Origin: Phallusia mammillata
Taxonomy: Eukaryota > Chordata > Ascidiacea > Phlebobranchia > Ascidiidae
Length of the DNA: 64,000 nt
Reading direction: 5' to 3'
Assembly (NCBI GenBank): GCA_003260075.1
Contig: QLIY01000115.1
Location: 176,695-240,694, forward strand
Part shown: piece by piece, positions 1 to 13,400 of the stretch
How the letters are laid out: each line of letters starts with the position of its first letter
Numbering within the stretch: the stretch's first letter is position 1
The notes under the pieces: model-generated
The model's database searches: none
What the model was told of the DNA's origin: nothing
The model's input: the letters and a program-made list of their open reading frames with translations, nothing else
Program-made: the position numbers and the translations under genes

Positions 1-3000
1 ACGTGAAGCTCGTTTGAATACATTGAAACGCCTTACCTTCAAATATATGGGTCGTCGGTCGGTTTTGCAATGATAGGTAGGGAATAGTTTTCGCTTATGC
101 TTGGGGATTGGTGAAGTGAATGCTAGATTACAGTTGGTTAGGTCAGTCGTGGTATGCGAGCGTCTTTCTTGTGTCGCTTTGCACGCACAGAAGAACGCTT
201 TCTTTCAGTGTTGTCGGCAGGCGTCAACATGATCTGATGTGCGCATGGAAAGATGTTCGCCCCCTTGCTAGTGGAGTAAAATAAGGAAAGCGCCAAAGCA
301 TCGTTTTAAAAGCAGAACTGGCCAGTAGAAATTGTAAAGTGACAAAAAATTGAAACCTGTTGTTGTTTTTAAAGTTTTGATTGAAGTTTGAAAGTTGCAT
401 TTAAATCTTTAGTTTTTAAGACCTTATGCGTGAGATGCCAGTTAGTTTGTTAACACAATGGTGAAGGTCAGAGAAATCTATTTTTACAACAACAGTCACA
501 AGTCTTTTTACAGTGACTTAGATGCTTTCTATTTCTGAATTCCGATCAAGGTTTTGTGTAAACGACCAGATTTCTTATCATAGCGCTTGTTGTTTGACTG
601 CAGGCCAGTGTATCTGCTGTCTTTGTATCTATATTGTATTTCCCCACTAAAGATATATTTGAAGACGCTATAAGACTTTTTAATAAAGGTTGCCTGGTGA
701 AAAGGAATTGCATATGCATAGGTGAATGCAAGGACTACTTCAAACACTTTTGCTGAAATGGCAGTCGAACAATTAGTCAATCAATTAATTATTAGATGGT
801 TGGTATTCAGATTAGTAGAAATCCATGGCTGTACTAACGTAAAATGTTTTCGTAAATTTGTCGTTATATAGCTAAATGGTTTTGTTAGTTGTTAATATAA
901 AAAAGCAAATAAATATTATTTCTAACTAAAGGCTTTCGAAATGTACTGCCGCATTAAGATTGTTTTTTTGGTGTTCTGTGTAATGCGTTTAAGTTTGACT
1001 CAAGAAAGCATAACTTAAAAATTTTGTATTTCATCTCAACCTGTTGGGGTGGAGATTTTCATTCAATCGTTCTGCTGCAGTTTGCATCTAAGCACAATAC
1101 TCGGTATTTCTAGACAATACCGCATATGCGTAACATCAGTTGACATTGCAGACAAAAATTATGGACCGTAATATAAGTGGACTTAAAGATGATAATTTCA
1201 ATTTTAAAAATGTCATAAATGCAAGTGCGGTCAAATAAACCATGTTCCCAGAAAAAGTGTTATAAGTAATGGCAATTACTTCTTAGAAAGATTGCATATT
1301 GCTAAGATCACATAATGTTAAGTTTTGCATAACGTTAACGATTAACAAAATATAACCACAAATAATGATTTAATTATAGTACGCCTAAAATGATTCATTT
1401 TTATATTTGTTATTTATTTCTATTATCTCAAATTTTAAACAAATTCATGACGTCTTCCTTAACTATTAAACAAAGACTAGCAAAACGTAACTCATAACCT
1501 ATTTGTGACTGACGTGTTTTGCATATAGCATGATTATATTGTCACATTTTTATTTTTATTACCATACGTGTCACAGAACTTAGGTCCTATGTGAGGTATT
1601 GTACGCACGCTGTCTAAAACGTGTTTGGCTAAAGCTTTCGGTTGACTTTGTGCGCAGACTTATGCATGCCTTTTTATGAACATTTACCAAAAAAAATCCT
1701 GTTTTAAGTACGTGTGTCTCGGGGAATTGATGCCATCAAAACGTGACTTATTTTGATCGGGGTTTAGGTACTACAAAATGGACCTTTTTGGGGTGTTTCC
1801 TGATGTCAACGTTTACGTCCATTTTATGAAAGTCTTATATAGGCCCCGTTTCTTAAGTGCGGATAAAAAAAACGATAACTGAGGTAAAAGTATTGTAATT
1901 CGAACAAAAATACAACAAAAAAAGTTTATTTTGCTGCATTTTTTCAAATATTTGCACTCTAACAACAACTGGCTGGTATTGCACAAAAATGTAAATGGTG
2001 GGTCCTCGTTTCGTTGGTTGGCGTTGGTCAATATCATAATTATCATCAAAACGTTGGTTTTGTAAGAATCAACTCTTAAGAGAAAAGTGTTGTATCTATT
2101 TGTTTTCGAATTGTAAGCCTTAATTGATCAATTCATTAGTTAATTTGCTTTGTTTCGGAAAATACCAAGCTGATACTACGTGCACAGACGAGATAGATTG
2201 GTTTCGGAAGGCTGTGCCGCTCGGTAGGCCCAACTCCAACAATTTTTTTTCATTTGCATGTTATTTTTCACTGAACACCGTTATTTAGCTAAAACTGATA
2301 ACATTTCGTGCACACCGTTACGACGAAGAAAATTTCAAGGTATAATATTTTTGTCTTGATATTTCAGGCCTCAGTCTCCTCACGTAAAAACAATTAGTTT
2401 TTCTTGCAAAGCTATTGGACAAATTCAAAACACGTGCTACAATATGCTAATTTAATACTTGGGGAACAAAAATGGCACCTAAAAAGAAAAGTTTCAAGGT
2501 TCGGTGAAACTAGCAATGTCGCTAAAGATTGTTACCAATATTTTTACGAAACAAGGCAAATATTATACCGTACCGTTGTGGTTGTAGAACATTTTACGCC
2601 AGTATTATGTTACTGTTGCTGTGTTAAAAGACCTAAGTTGTTGAGCAAAACGTTTTGCTTAAATCAGCGTGTAACATTTGTGATAAATAAGTTCGGTAAA
2701 GATCATTAGAAAACAACGTTTTTTTCGTTTTAGCGAAATCGGTTAGTCACCCTGTGATCATTTGCAACGCACATTGCAACAATAGATTTGTTTCACTACT
2801 GCTATGGCGTAATATTCTTTCTGCGAAACCATTAAGAAAACAATTAATGCAACATGAATTTTCCTATAGTTGTTTGTCGACATTTCCTCTATTTTTGGAC
2901 ATTGAAAAGTATTGCAAATTCACCGAAAACGTATTGCATGTTCACTGTGAGAAACACGCAGAGAATATTAATCTTTACGACTGAGTAAAGCGTCCATTAA

Positions 3001-4452
3001 AAAGAAACGAAAAGTACTGTTTAAAAAGATGGAAATTCAAATAATTCACGACGCAACATTTTTTTACCATGGTAAATTGAACTCACACATTTTCCCTCTA
3101 GCCATTCGCATTACACATTGGATAAAATCTATTACGTCCTTTTTACACTTTGCAACCTGAACCTGATCTGTATTATCGTAATCCAATCTTGTGTCGTTAT
3201 AGCGAATTTGTTGACTCACGCATACAACCTACTTCAAGTTACTTTCAGTAAGGCTGATTTGCGAAGGTTAATACAGATTACTAACGGTCATATAGCCTAA
3301 CACCCAATCTTTACGGCGTAAATTAAAAAGTAAACAAAGTGATTTGCGTTATTTGTGTTTTACTGGCAATGTGATTAGTACTGATAACTAACAATTTGAT
3401 CATGGTAAAGTGATGTACTGTTAATTATATTTTAGCTCTTCAACTCTTGGCATTGTGGAATAATGAAAATGTCAATGTAAAATCAGTGGCTGTAAGTTGG
3501 TTTTCTGTGTAAAGAACCCCTTGTGTCACGTTTTTACTGAAAACTTGTGGTTGATTTTTGGACGGCAATGAGACCAACACATTTTGCCGAGTTAACCGTG
3601 ATCCGAAAGCATGAATTACATTACAAATAGTGGTGTACCGATGGTTCGGTTTACCGAATTTATATGTGGCCGTATTAGCAATTTAAATCTTTTACGCAAA
3701 CAAAAAATAGCTTCTAAAACACCAAAAAAGTGTAGACTACAGGCTTTGATTCCCGATTTTACTAATGAAAGCGTGATTTGCATTTAAGGTGTGAAAAGTA
3801 TCATTCTAGTCTAATTACGTACCAGTACACAATATTAGAGCTAAAACTAACATCGCTTTAACTATGTGTTTATTTTTTATCGTTTTCCGGCTAATGATTA
3901 GTAACTAATTTGCAGACTGATAACGACAACAGATGCAATCTTAAACCGGCTGAACTAAAATAATTTTTATGTCTGTATATGGGTCAAGCGCGCCAGCACT
4001 TGTTATAATTATAGACTTTATATGAGCTGCTTTTTGACGGGAACGTGTTTTTGTTATAAAGCCAGTTTGAATGTTGGACTTTCGCAAAAAGTTGAAAATA
4101 GGTCAATTGTACTTTCAAAAATCTCAGGAACGCAATAAGGCAGTTGAGTCAAAGCACACTGTGTATTTTAATGCAAGTAATGGTTTTATTTCTGGGCCAC
4201 ATCAGGCGTATTTTTTTCGTGCACACGCCTAACCTGAAAACCACATCCGAGTCGCGTTTACTAATTATTAGTCACTTGATGTGGACCAGAGAAATTTAAC
4301 CTAACGTTTCTAGGTGTGTTCTTAACCATTATTCTTCTACCCCACACTTAGAAACTTCGGCTGACATTTTTGTTAAGGTAGTTGTAAAGATAACAGGTGC
4401 GATACCTTAAGCAGGGCCAGGAATAACTGACTTCCAATAGCATCATTTTGCA
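1..4452. other. AT-rich non-coding flank, no gene recognised
   Basis: No open frame here looks like protein: the short ones (about 60-100 codons) have low-complexity, AT-driven composition, no recognisable domain and no consistent splice signals. I see no RNA gene. This is presumably the 5' flank of the trefoil/TSP1 gene. Near 3612 a short stretch beginning TAGTGGTGTACCGATGG resembles a hAT-type terminus, but no partner end was found. Confidence 0.5.
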
Positions 4453-4472
4453 GGGTGCTGTGTAGCGGTAGG
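4441..4472 (+). promoter_or_regulatory. Candidate 3' splice acceptor in the 5' UTR (possible trans-splice site)
   Basis: A pyrimidine-rich tract ending TTTTGCAG lies 20 bp before the ATG of the trefoil/TSP1 gene. No upstream coding exon is visible, so it would be either the acceptor of a 5'-UTR intron or, as is common in Ciona, a spliced-leader trans-splicing site. The sequence alone cannot separate these. Confidence 0.35.
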
Positions 4473-7400
4473 ATGTGGACCAATTTGTTATTTATATATT
4501 TTGTTTTGGTCTGCACCTGTACGAGAAACACTGCGCAAATAATTGCACCTTTAGGTAAGAAATACTTGTGTTTTGCTTTGTTTGTATTGATTAGCCAACG
4601 TTATTTATTTGTGTTTTTTCGACATTGGTTCTTAATTGGTGTGAAATTTTGGCTAGAACTATTGATATTTCTACCATCACACTGGTTTTTAACATTTTGC
4701 GTGTCAGGAAAATTGATGTTGAATGCTAGCAACAAATAATGAATTACACAACAATACATGTTGATCAATGGACTGCATTGTAAAAGGTTATCATATGTAG
4801 TGAAAGATTAAGGAGTTTCTGTAGCGGAACCATGAAATATCATGCGCATACAGCGCGACATTTCAGGCCTCCATGCTCGATTTTACCTATTACTGCATGC
4901 GACAAGGCACATTCGCTAAATACGCCCACGTTATTCAAAGGATAAACACTAGGGACATATTCTTTAACATTTATTTTCGCACAGTCACAGCCTTTTGCAA
5001 CTTTTAGTATAAGTAAAGCGTAGAGACAAACTTTTTTGGGAGAGGGATTTAATAGTTTGTAAAATATCACATGTGCTTTGCACTGCTTGTTTAATGCAAT
5101 AAACATACTTTTTCTTAACTTATTGTTTCTAAACATATAGTTTTAATTTTTCCTTCTTTTATGCCTAAGTAGGCATTTGTGTTGGTTTGGTTTCACGAAG
5201 ACGAGTTTTGATGGACTTCATTCATTGAGTGAAAAAATGTTAATCCCAAAATATGCAAAGCATGCCAAGAACAATTCATTCAATGTTTCTCATGCATTTG
5301 TAGACGAAGGCGATTGTTGCGACCAAGAAGCGTCAACTCGCGTTCCGTGCCCCGCCGGAGGGGACCTACACACGGCGTCATGCCTCGAAAATGGCTGTTG
5401 TCATGACGATGGGGGAGATGGCACCGATGCGCCTGCCTGTTTTGCAAGAAAGGGTATTTTGGAAACAAGCTTTGCGATTTAGCATGAATTAATCTTCTTG
5501 TAGCCAAATTTAAAACCTTGCTTGAATTTCCATATTTCAGAGAGACCTTGTGGTCGTTGCAAAGTCAATCCAGTAAATAGAACACCGTGTGGATATTGGT
5601 CAGAGACTAAGGAATTTTGCGAGGAGATGGGTTGCTGTTATGATAAGCAAACTTTCCCTTACTGCTATAGGACAGCAGGTACGACAACGCCTAAATACCG
5701 CAGTAGTTGGTTGCCCGATTTTCGCAATGCCCGTTCTTGTTTACATTATGTTGTCACATGATATTTTGCGTTGACATTTTTCCGTCTTTTGTCCGAACTA
5801 GATTTCACGGTTTAATTTTATTGTCGTGTATTTTGCTTGAATCACATACCAATTAAAACAACAAAATAACTGACATAATAAAGTTTGTTTATGAATGATA
5901 CTTAGCATAGAAAACACATAGGTTTAGTCAAACGTTTCGTTAACGGTTTATCGATCTCAAATCAGCAGCATTAAGCCACATTCGCTGCTGTTTAAAACAC
6001 TTCCACATAACTAACATGATCACGGTACAGACAAGAAGCCGAGAATTATGCCTTTGCCGAATCGGAATCTGGAACCTGTATTCGATGCGACCCCGCCTCC
6101 GAGAAACAGCGACTACTGGAAAGCTTATGGACCAGAAGAGAAATACTTTAATCCTGTATTCAGGGAAATGTTGGAGGTCTACTGCCCAACAGAATACGAC
6201 CGAAAACGCTGCGGCCATCGTAGTGTCAATAGGTGTGGTTGAATTTGTTAACTAATTTGTCTACTGTATACGCAATCGTGAATAACGGGCAAAAAGCAAT
6301 AGTCTTAGAGCAAAACAAGCTACGAAAATAAAAACTTAAGTCTTTTCAGTTGGTTACATTTTTTAAACATTTGTTTAGTTGCCCATGTTCACCACAACAC
6401 AAACACACGTGGCATTTCATTCATGTTAAACTTTAAAAGTATTTATATATATTGAAAATGAGTTCTAAACTCTTTGTTTATAGAGACGAGTGTATAGATC
6501 AAGGATGTTGCTGGAATCCAAGTCTTGGAAATCCAGTGTGCTTTTATACACATAGCAAAGCAAAGACGAACGGCCCAGTCCTTGGTAAATATCAAATGTT
6601 CGCTTTAGGCTGAATAAAGTTAGTTATAGGTCGTAGCGCCAACCTGTTGCCGAAGGGCAGGTTATCAGCCACTGTGGGTGTTTCTTAAAATTGCAGGGAA
6701 TTTCGGAAAACTATGTAGCGCTTGGGTTCGCATGTTGCAAACCTTGAAACAAATATTTCTAACTTTTCTCCCCACGCTGCCACAGGCGCTCTTATTGCGT
6801 CTCTGATCCGTTTAAGTTTTTGGTTATGCTGAGAACCATTGTCTGATCCACGACGAGATATTGTCTGCATTGACGTTGCTCGAATATCCAGCACCTAGTT
6901 TTACCACATAAATAATCACAACAGGCTTTCTGCATGACAGATCGTGCGATTGCAAGAGGCGTAGTACTGAATTAGTCTGGTCTTCCTGGCATTATGTGCG
7001 ACGATTTGTAGTTGTGGCTTGAAATATGTATGTAAATGATGAAAATAGGTGTGGGTGGACTTTGTTTTAATAACCTTAACACATTTTGCAGACGCAGTGA
7101 TGCAACAGTTTGTACAACGAAACAAAACCACTGATGAATCGCACAATCACATTGATGCTTCACCCGTTTCGCAATTCAGCTACGAAAATGTTTCTGTTAC
7201 ACTCGAGTGCCCTCTGGTGACTGACCGATCTACCAAAAAGTCATGTCACTCTAGTACAAGGTACTGGACTGAAAACGTTTTAAATAACAAATATTAGGCT
7301 AAAGAAAATCAAAAAATTCAAATTTGAACATGTAAAACAAATTGCTTCCATCAACTATTTTACCCAGTCTAAAGAATTTAAACATTTATAGCAATTGCAC

Positions 7401-10400
7401 GGTTTATTCAAATTAATTGGTTTTCAACGAAAAAACAATGCTAGTTAATTTTTTACAGTCTATTTAAAATATAGCTTATGACAAGGAATTTTATATGTTT
7501 TTTCTCAAACAAATTTTATGATCTCTTGCATTAAAAAGTATAGAATACATGATTCCACCCCATTGGCGCTGATATTATGCTTAGCTGTTATTAACCCAGG
7601 GCCCTTTGCATGGAGGAAAATTGTTGCTGGATGAACGAACGCTGTGTGGCCCCATACACACACTTCAAGGAAGCGCCCAAAGGTAAATGGCGTTTAAAAA
7701 TAATGTGTTGTTGCAAACATTTTTTAAAATATTTTGGTGTTGTTTCTGTAGATCCTGTCCTGCCAGAGCAGGCTCTCCTGGCGAATGACTGGGTCTCTGC
7801 ATCTATCGATATGTACGTGGAAAACACCACTTTGCAAGTCATGTGTCATTCAGTAAGAACACCAGTTCGCTGTGGTCCACCAGGAATAAACAGGTAACTG
7901 ATGTGAAGCACCAGTTCAAACTCCGAAATTGACACCGCTTATGGTGTCATATCACCCTTCGAAACAACATTGATCAGGATACAGTGACATTTAGGGCGCT
8001 CTTCCTACAAGCACTTAAGCTTCATGCGGGCAACCCCATCGCTTGACATTTTGCGATCAAGCATTTGTTATCGACTTTATGCAAAACTTGACATGGATAA
8101 ACATCATGTTTGTTCAACTTTATATGCAAGGTTTTTTCAATCTGTAACTCTTGAAGTTTTCGCACAACTTTTGATAAATAAAGGTTTATCGAGCTCCCAT
8201 GTACATTATCACAGTTTTGACCCAGCGAAATGTCGAACCGCAATACATTCTAAGATTAATGGATACCAATCGGTGTCTCTGTTACTTAATTCTATAGTTA
8301 TCAGGCACATAGAGTTGAAACGGCCTTTCTTACACGGATAATTCAGGCAATGTCCAGATAGCATATTCCACTAAAATGATTAGGAAGTGTTTAGATTTTT
8401 CCACATTTTAGCCTAATGCAGTTGCCGGGTTTCAGGGATTCCAGGTTACCTTTTTTGCATTATGATGTGCTGTTTTCGAGATATTTAATCAAACAGTAAT
8501 CGTTGAATCAAATCAAATCAAAACAAATTTAAGGGAGATCGTTATGAGGGGTGCGTTTCTAGTTTCTTTTTCCAACACTCTTTCTTGTTTAGAACTGAAT
8601 GCATCATTGCAAAATGCTGCTGGCAACCTGAACTTTTATTAAAGGAGAACAACGACATCGTTTGTACTTTACCCGTTATTCGTGAAAACGAAAAAACTCA
8701 AAGCGATGTTGGTACGTGATGGTTATGCTCTTCAATTTTGGTTTAAATTTGTTTAGAAAATAAGAAAAATGTATTTTGTGCAAATGTAAGAAAAGAATTG
8801 TAGAAATAACTATGAAAGAGAAGAAATAAACAAATTGAGTTGTGTTAAATTGAGGTATGTTCTTGCTGGAAAGTATATTTGGTAACTATTTAAAATGATC
8901 TGCCTTTTATAGTGGATGAAAACATGGCGCAATGGGGAGACTGGCAGACCTGGTCTGAATGTACGGCTACAGAACAAGGAACTCCTCTTGGTGGAAAGAG
9001 GGTTCGAAGAAGAGAGTGTTTTGCCAAAGAGAGGAATAATAACGGCGTCCTCAGCTGTAACGGGGCAGCCAGTGAATCGATGGACTGCAGGGATCCTAAT
9101 GGATGCATACTTGGAGACTGGTCAGGTTGGACAAGGTGGTCTAAATGTTCCCCCGCTTGTTCACCCGGTACACAGAAGAGATATAGACGGTGTGCTCCGG
9201 ATGAAGCAATAGGTGAGTGCTGAAGAGAATCGATTTGAATCTTTGTTTGAGTTGAGTTGAGTTGTTTGTGTTATAATTTAGTCAAATTTAAAGGTCGAAA
9301 CTTTTTGTAAAACTGCACGAGATAATATTCACATAAATGAGTGATTTAATCATCCTCGTGAGTTAAGTAACGCATCATATACCTTTAAAACCACATACAA
9401 AGCTTTGTAATAATTTTCTCATACAATAGCTTTTGGACATTTTGGGTAATTCACTTTTGTTTTGTAGTTTTTATCCAAAACCTATATTGTTATTTCTCAA
9501 TTCAAATGAATTTCCCTACAAACCACAAAAATACAAGCACTTTGTTTTTTCTGTTTTGCAGACATAGATCCTGAATGTGATGAGTGTGACGACGCGTTTA
9601 TCCCCACCGAGTACGACCAAATGGAGGAAAGAAACTGCAACGAAGATTCTTGCCCAAAGTGGTTGGAGTGGACGGAAGGCGAGTGTATATGCGGTGTTCG
9701 AATCAGCATGAGAACTTGCGATCTTGATTACCAGGAGGTGGATTTGTTATCCCACGACATTTCTTGTTACAACCGCACAACCGAATGCCCTGGAGAATGC
9801 TACCCCAAGTGGGAGGAATGGGGACCATGGTCACCTTGCTCGCTAACGTGTGCGGTCGGTACTAGAGATAGGAACAGAATTTGCGTTGATGCAGAGGGCC
9901 TTGAAACAACAGGTTGTGGCGGGGGTGGAATTGATACAGAACAATGTAACACCGAATTGTGTCACCTGTGGAGTGATTGGACACCTGAAGGGGATTGTGA
10001 AGCTGAATGCGAAGGCACGGCTTTGCAACGGACAACGAGGTCTTGTATGAATCCGCCTGACTTCGCATCCAATGATGAGTGTACCATGACTTACATCCAG
10101 TGTAACGGTAGTAAGTGTTTCGGAGATTGGGAATGGACACCTTGGTCTGAATGTGAAGACACCTGCGGACCCTCGGCAATGAATAGAACCAGATATTGCG
10201 TCTACAAGGGGCAGATCATGGAAGATATGTCTCGTTGCATGAGAGAGGAAACAGCAGAAATACTTGAAACCGCGCCTTGCAACGAAGTGCTTTGTCACAA
10301 ATGGGGCGATTGGGTTTTAGAAGATGACTGTAGTGCACCTTGTCGAGGAAACGGATTACAAACTAAATCCAGACCGTGCCTGGATGATGACAAAACTCCT

Positions 10401-13400
10401 TTAAATCTTGGTGAAACTCATGACGAATCTTGCTACAAAATTTCAGTAGAATGTGAAGGGGTTCCAACGTGTCCTCCTACCTGGACCGATTGGAGCGACT
10501 GGTCGCCGTGTTCGGAATCTTGTACAGTTGGCACAAGAACCAAAACTCGATCATGCGTTGATGATGACGGCTTGGAAGTAATTGGGTGTCCTGGTGATGA
10601 CATTTTGGTTGAAACTTGCAATGAAGACCAGTGTACAACGTGGGGCGATTGGGAGAGAATAGGAGAGTGTGACGCTAATTGCGAAGAAAGGGGAAATCAA
10701 AAATCGACAAGAATTTGTTTAGACCCGGAAGGACTAATTCCAACATACGAGGAATGCAGAATTCGGGATGTGCCTTGCAATGGAAGTCGTTGTATGGGTG
10801 ACTGGGCCACCTGGAGTCCTTATTCTGCCTGCGAAGATGCATGCAGCCCTGCGTTTAAAACTCGCACAAGATCGTGTGTGTTCAACAGCGAAGAAACAGA
10901 TGATTTAACGCGTTGCATCAGAGACGGAGAGTTAGAAAATGAGGAAAGTGCCCCGTGCAACGAGAATATGTGTCAAATTTGGGGTGAATGGTTTCTTCAG
11001 GACGACTGCAACGCTCCTTGCAGAGAAAACGGATCACAAACCAACTTGCGCGCTTGTCTTGACGATAATGTTGGTGACCTTGCCGAATTTTATCCGTTGC
11101 CTTGTTTCATGACAAAAGAGATATGCCAAGGTGCGCCAACATGCCCACCAGAATGGACTGAATGGGGGAACTGGTCTACATGTTCAGAATCGTGCATTCC
11201 AGGCCTAAGAAACCGAGAACGAGTTTGTCGCAGCGAATTCGGTTTCGAAGACGACGGGTGCCCTGGCGAAAAAATTGAGACTGAGAGCTGCAACCTCGAT
11301 TCTTGTCACGAGTGGGGCGATTGGGAACTAGTAGGTGAGTGTGTTGCGCCCTGCGAAGAACCGGGAGAGCACGCGTCTGTGAGAACCTGCATATCACCTC
11401 CAGATTTCACTGCAATTGATAACTCGTGCAGTAGTCGTACTGCGCCCTGTGATGGAGCTCGATGTTTAGGGGACTGGGACACGTGGAGCACTTGGTCAAG
11501 TTGCTATGACAGCTGCGCCCCATCACATATGAATAGAACACGGCATTGTGTCTTTGAGGATGAGCTGGAGGAGGATGTAACGCGTTGTCATAGAGATGGC
11601 GACATTGCCAATCGGGAATCGATTCCTTGCAACGAAAACATGTGTCATAATTGGGGAGAGTGGATTCTGGAAGATGACTGCGATGCAGCATGCAGAAACA
11701 CTGGTGTACAAACAAGTTCAAGAAAATGTGCTGATGATATGACCAATGAAAACTTGATTGCCTTCCACGAAGCATCTTGCTACACTGAAAAAGTAGAATG
11801 TTCTGGGCCACCTATTTGCCCACCTGCATGGAGTACATGGGGTGAGTGGTCCGAGTGTTCTGATTCTTGCTCAGTTGGACAAAAAATGAGAAGCAGAACG
11901 TGTCTGACAGAAGACGGAGCGGAGGTGGACGAATGCGATGGTTTTTCTACAGATACTGAAGAATGCAACACAAATTTGTGCGAGGAATGGGGTAATTGGG
12001 AGTTGTCTGGAGAATGTGACGCTGAATGCGAAACACCCGGAACACAAAGGTCAACTCGAACGTGTATCACGCCTCCTGATGTCATCAGTACTACCTCATG
12101 TACTGAACGGCTTGTGCCTTGCAATGGTAGCGTGTGTTTCGGTGACTGGGATACGTGGAAGCCATGGTCCAACTGTTTCGACACCTGCGGCCCGTCATTT
12201 ATGAACAGAACCCGTGACTGTATCTTGAAAGGTGAAATTGTGGATGCTTCGAGATGCCACTCAGAAAACGGTATTGGCTCTGTAGGCACGCAATCTTGCA
12301 ATGATGAAATGTGTGCGAATTGGTCAACCTGGCAGTTGGAAGACGACTGCGACGCACCGTGTAGGGGTATTGGAACACAAACAAATTCGAGATATTGTTT
12401 AGACAGCGTTGCAAACGCGTTTCTTGCTGAAGTTCACAATGTGTCGTGCTACCGGGTTTCGGTTCACTGCAATGGAGCTCCGACTTGCCCTCCGTCCTGG
12501 GATGAATGGGGCAGTTGGTCAGCTTGTTCTGAACTATGTACGCATGGAGTTGAAACAAGATCTAGAGTTTGTCTAACTGAAGATGGCGAAGAAGTTGATG
12601 AATGCCAAGGCGAAAACATAATGTCGCAAACCTGTAATACAGATTTGTGCCAGGAATGGGGAGAGTGGGTTGTCTCCGGAAGTTGTGATGGCGATTGTGA
12701 AGAGCAGGGGCTTCAGCTTACCACAAGAATGTGCATCAATCCCCCTGGTTTTGTAACCGAAAATCAGAACTGTGACAGACAGTTTGTTTCTTGTACAGGA
12801 CCACGTTGTCTTGGAGACTGGGACAACTGGAGCGAGTGGACCGACTGCAACAGCCCATGCAGTCCTTCTACCCAGAATCGAACGCGTCACTGCATTTTTG
12901 AAGGGGCAATACAAGATGATCTTACTCGATGCCACAGAGATGGTGACATCTCTAGCACAGAGGAGATCGCTTGCAACGTAAACATGTGTCAGGAATGGGG
13001 TGATTGGGCCTTGGAAAACGACTGTGACGCGCCATGTAGAGGCACTGGGTTGGAAACCATGTCGAGATCATGCCTCAATCTCGGCGAAGGACTGTTGGAT
13101 CTTTCCTTATTCCACAATGAGTCTTGTTTTAGCACAAAAGTACCCTGTAATGGTGCGCCTACTTGTCCACCATCATGGAATGACTGGGGCGAGTGGACAC
13201 CATGCTCTCAATCATGCGCTGTCGGAGAAACATCAAGGTACAGGGTTTGTTTGACAGAAGAGAGTGTTGAGGTCGATGAGTGTGAAGGTGCAGCGGTTTT
13301 AACTAAGGTTTGCAACGAAGACCTTTGTCTGGAATGGGGAAACTGGGAAAAATCAGAAGACTGTGATGCAGAGTGTGAAAAGCCCGGAGTCCAACAGAAT

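Noticed and set aside
2404-3300. Three short plus-strand open frames (60-101 codons)
   Set aside because: No domain, signal or splice logic links them, and their composition matches AT-rich non-coding DNA.
3605-3665. hAT-like terminus TAGTGGTGTACCGATGG
   Set aside because: No opposing terminus or 8-bp target duplication was found within a few kilobases.
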